Origin: UBA10649 sp963755335
GTDB taxonomy: Bacteria; Actinomycetota; Actinomycetes; S36-B12
Assembly (NCBI GenBank): GCA_963755335.1
Contig: CAVWJW010000008.1
Location: 930,001-994,000 of the forward strand
Direction of reading: 5' to 3'
Length of the DNA stretch: 64,000 nucleotides
A program made the position numbers and the translations under genes. This document shows positions 61,494 to 64,000 of this stretch, piece by piece (the first letter of the stretch is position 1; each line of letters opens with the position of its first letter). Under the pieces are notes generated by a model. The model was given only the letters and a program-made list of their open reading frames with translations, ran no database searches and was not told the origin of the DNA.

Positions 61494-64000
61494 TGCACGT
61501 GCACTCCCTGGCCTTTGCCGCCGTCGGCCCGTTCGCCGGTGAGCATCGGATCGACTTCGACGAGCTCGGCGGCGCGGCACTCCTCATCATCGACGGCCCC
61601 ACCGGAGCCGGTAAGTCGACAATCATCGACGCCCTCGTGTTCGCGCTGTATGGAGACGTCGCGGGCCGCAGCTCCGATCGGCAGCGGCTGCGCTCCGCGT
61701 TCGCCACGGACGACGACGACACGTACGCCGAGGTCGAGTTCAGCACGTCCTTCGGCCGGTATCGCGTCCGCCGCACGCCCGAGTACGAGCGGGCCAAGAA
61801 GCGGGGGACGGGCACGACAAGCGTGCCCTCGTCAGTGACGCTCATGCGATCGACGGGCGGGCGTGGCTGGGAGCCGGTCTCCTCCCTCAAGGGGGAGGCC
61901 GACGCGGAGATCCAGCGAGCGATCGGCCTGACTCGGGCGCAGTTCCTCCAGACGGTGGTGCTGCCCCAGGGCGAGTTCGCGGCGTTCCTGGCCGCCGAGA
62001 GCAAGGAGCGCCAGGCCGTCCTCGAGCGCATTTTCGCGACGGACCTGTACTCGCGCATGGAGGCCGCCCTCGACGATCGTCGCGTGGAGGCGCAGCGCCG
62101 GTGCGATGCAGCAGACAGGGCTCTGTCCGCGGCCGTGCAGCATGTGATCAGCCGCCTCTCCGACGAGGACATGGGCGATCGTGTCGTCGATCCGACCGAG
62201 CTCGCCGACCCGGAGTCCGCGCTGGTCATCGTCGCCCAGATCCAGAGCGCCGCCGCCGTCCGACTCGTGAGCGACCAGGCCTGCGTAGAGGCGACCTCCG
62301 CGGACCTTCGCAGCGCTCGGGCGCGCCTGCGCGACGCCGAGGATCGGACGGCTGCGGGCGCCGCCGTGGCTGCCGCCCAGGAGGCGGTCGTGCAGGCTGA
62401 GGCCGACCTGGTCGCGTCGGTCAAGGAACTCGATGCCTATGCACCATTGATCGCGGAGCTGGTCGACGGCGACGACGACATCGTGGCCGAGATCGATCGC
62501 CTGACGGGTGCCCTCGGGCAGGCACTGGCGATCGAGAAGACGCTGCCGGCCGACCGACGACGCCTGGTGGAGCTCGCCGAAGCGATCGACAAGGTCGACA
62601 TCGAGCTGGCCGCGCTGGTGGTCGAGCGGGAGAAGGAACTGCCGGATCGTCTCCTGTCCCTTTCGATGGCCCTGGAGCGGGCCGCGCGCGTCGAGCAGGA
62701 CCGCCTAGAGACGGCCCAGCTCGTCGAGACCCGCCTGATGAGGAGACGGCTCGACGGGATGGCCGCAGAGCTGGCCGAGGGCCTGCACGATGAGTCCCCC
62801 TGCCCGGTCTGCGGCGCGCTCGAGCACCCGCAGCCAGCAGCACGCGACGTCGATGCAGTGGCGGCCGGCGACATCGAGGCGGCCGCGGCCGATCGGGTCG
62901 AGGCCGAGAGCGCCCGCCATGCGTGGGACCTCGCCAGTGAGCGCCTTCGCACGGTGGCGGGCGGGATCGATCTTCCTGCCTCCGCGCCCGCCGAGGCCCA
63001 CGCCGTCGGCGACATCACGCAGGGGATCCGACGATTCCAGCAGGACGTCGACCGGATCGAGAGTGCCTCGGCGGCCGGGCGGGAGCGTCGGGCCAGCATG
63101 TCCGCCGCTCACGGCGCCCTCGCACTCACGATCGCCGAACGCGAGCAGATGGTCGACCTGCAGCGTCGTGGCCGTGGATCCGTCGCGGAGCGCCGCCGGG
63201 AGATGCTGGCGGCCCGAGGTGTCCTCCAGGCGCGCGATCACGCGCAGACCCTCGTCGTGGCGGCGCAGTCGGGCCTGGCGGACGCAGTGCGGGCCCAGTC
63301 CCGTTGGGCTGCTGACGAGCCGGCGCCCGACGTCCCTGCGCTGGCCGAGCACTGCCGGCAGCTCGAGGGAAGACTGCAGGCGACAACCAGTGCGCGCGAT
63401 GCGACCGACCGACTGGTCGAGGATCTCCGGGTTCGCGTCGACCTGGCGAGCGCCGCGGTCACGTCGCTGCACGACGTCCGAGCGGCGACGCGCGATGTCA
63501 TCGCGTTGGCGAGCATCGTGCGGGGGAGCGAGGGCAACGCCCTGGCCCAACCGCTCAGCGCCTACGTCGTTCAGGCGATGTTCGACGAGATCCTCGAGGC
63601 GGCGAACACTCGCCTCCAGGCCATGCTTGACGGGCGCTTCGTGCTGCGGTCCACCGAACACCGCACCGGCAGCGCTCGACTCGGCCAGGGACTGGGGCTC
63701 GAGGTCGTCGATCAGCGAACCGACACGATCCGCCGCACGGCCACCCTGTCCGGCGGCGAGACCTTCTGCGCGTCTCTCGCTCTGGCCCTCGGCCTGGCCG
63801 ACACCGTTCGGTCCCATGCCGGCGGCGTCGAATTGGGCATGCTGTTCATCGACGAGGGGTTTGGCTCCCTCGACGGTGACCGACTCGACGAGGTGATGGC
63901 CGAACTGCTCCGCCTGCGCGCCGACGGACGAACGGTCGCCGTGATCAGTCACGTCAGCGAGATGAAGAAGAGCATCAGCGAGCGCATCGACGTCATTCCG
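61493..64000 (+). CDS. sbcC: SbcC ATPase (Rad50-like), 3' partial
   Basis: SMC-like ATPase of the SbcCD complex; 836 codons are visible and the frame is open to the window edge. Walker A is GPTGAGKSTI near residue 36, followed by the Q-loop segment TVVLPQGEFAAFL. Long charged coiled-coil arms flank a zinc hook CPVC (Cys437/Cys440). The signature motif LSGGETF and Walker B LFIDEGFGSLD follow, then the switch His in AVISHVSEM. Only the last residues are missing. Confidence 0.95.
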   Translation, partial: MHVHSLAFAAVGPFAGEHRIDFDELGGAALLIIDGPTGAGKSTIIDALVFALYGDVAGRSSDRQRLRSAFATDDDDTYAEVEFSTSFGRYRVRRTPEYERAKKRGTGTTSVPSSVTLMRSTGGRGWEPVSSLKGEADAEIQRAIGLTRAQFLQTVVLPQGEFAAFLAAESKERQAVLERIFATDLYSRMEAALDDRRVEAQRRCDAADRALSAAVQHVISRLSDEDMGDRVVDPTELADPESALVIVAQIQSAAAVRLVSDQACVEATSADLRSARARLRDAEDRTAAGAAVAAAQEAVVQAEADLVASVKELDAYAPLIAELVDGDDDIVAEIDRLTGALGQALAIEKTLPADRRRLVELAEAIDKVDIELAALVVEREKELPDRLLSLSMALERAARVEQDRLETAQLVETRLMRRRLDGMAAELAEGLHDESPCPVCGALEHPQPAARDVDAVAAGDIEAAAADRVEAESARHAWDLASERLRTVAGGIDLPASAPAEAHAVGDITQGIRRFQQDVDRIESASAAGRERRASMSAAHGALALTIAEREQMVDLQRRGRGSVAERRREMLAARGVLQARDHAQTLVVAAQSGLADAVRAQSRWAADEPAPDVPALAEHCRQLEGRLQATTSARDATDRLVEDLRVRVDLASAAVTSLHDVRAATRDVIALASIVRGSEGNALAQPLSAYVVQAMFDEILEAANTRLQAMLDGRFVLRSTEHRTGSARLGQGLGLEVVDQRTDTIRRTATLSGGETFCASLALALGLADTVRSHAGGVELGMLFIDEGFGSLDGDRLDEVMAELLRLRADGRTVAVISHVSEMKKSISERIDVIP

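Overview
The window is chromosomal DNA of a high-GC actinobacterium, most likely class Actinomycetes. The evidence is the gene set: WhiB1, a SigR/RsrA redox pair, a SigF/RsbW-type pair, FbiC (cofactor F420), the multifunctional 2-oxoglutarate enzyme Kgd with its DUF6104 neighbour, nickel superoxide dismutase, and an L,D-transpeptidase. No rRNA, tRNA or CRISPR array was found. Coding density is very high. Many adjacent genes overlap by 1-4 bases, and at least 20 start codons have a TAnnnT -10 hexamer only 6-8 bases upstream, which points to widespread leaderless transcription.

Layout. 0-13.4 kb: a c-di-GMP enzyme cut by the window edge, a DsbA-like oxidoreductase divergent from pxpABC (5-oxoprolinase), an LppM-like lipoprotein, a MatB-like acyl-CoA synthetase, an HD-GYP protein coupled to a GMC oxidoreductase, a secreted protein made of two copies of an unrecognised domain, and exonuclease III. 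13.4-20.1 kb: a tight operon of fbiC, an AA_synth-family gene, an EthD-like gene, a SulP transporter and a cytochrome P450. 20.1-26.9 kb: CBS protein, hisN, rsgA, aroA, a FUSC-type transporter, a SRAP protein and a hydrolase. 26.9-38 kb: sigR-rsrA-biotinyl protein and pdtaS-whiB1, the same block as around M. tuberculosis sigH-whiB1. Here it is split by an acetyltransferase, a YtcJ-like amidohydrolase and a two-gene urease-like enzyme. A lipid kinase and an acetyltransferase-rsbW-sigF operon follow.

38-45.6 kb: two very large secreted proteins, one a putative-Ig repeat protein and one a haem peroxidase with RTX and IPT/TIG domains. They share an unrecognised C-terminal domain of about 70 residues. 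45.7-48.4 kb: an accessory patch with Ltp-repeat and diguanylate cyclase genes and a broken tyrosine recombinase. 48.4-64 kb: sodN/sodX, oxidoreductases, kgd, an ABC exporter, a sugar porter, an L,D-transpeptidase, sbcD and the start of sbcC.

A caution for any reader: at least ten conserved genes are interrupted by single-base frameshifts, densest between 21.96 and 25.4 kb (rsgA, aroA, FUSC). Because these include normally essential genes and each is repaired by adding or removing one base, sequencing or assembly error is more likely than gene decay. Such genes are listed as one CDS over their full span.
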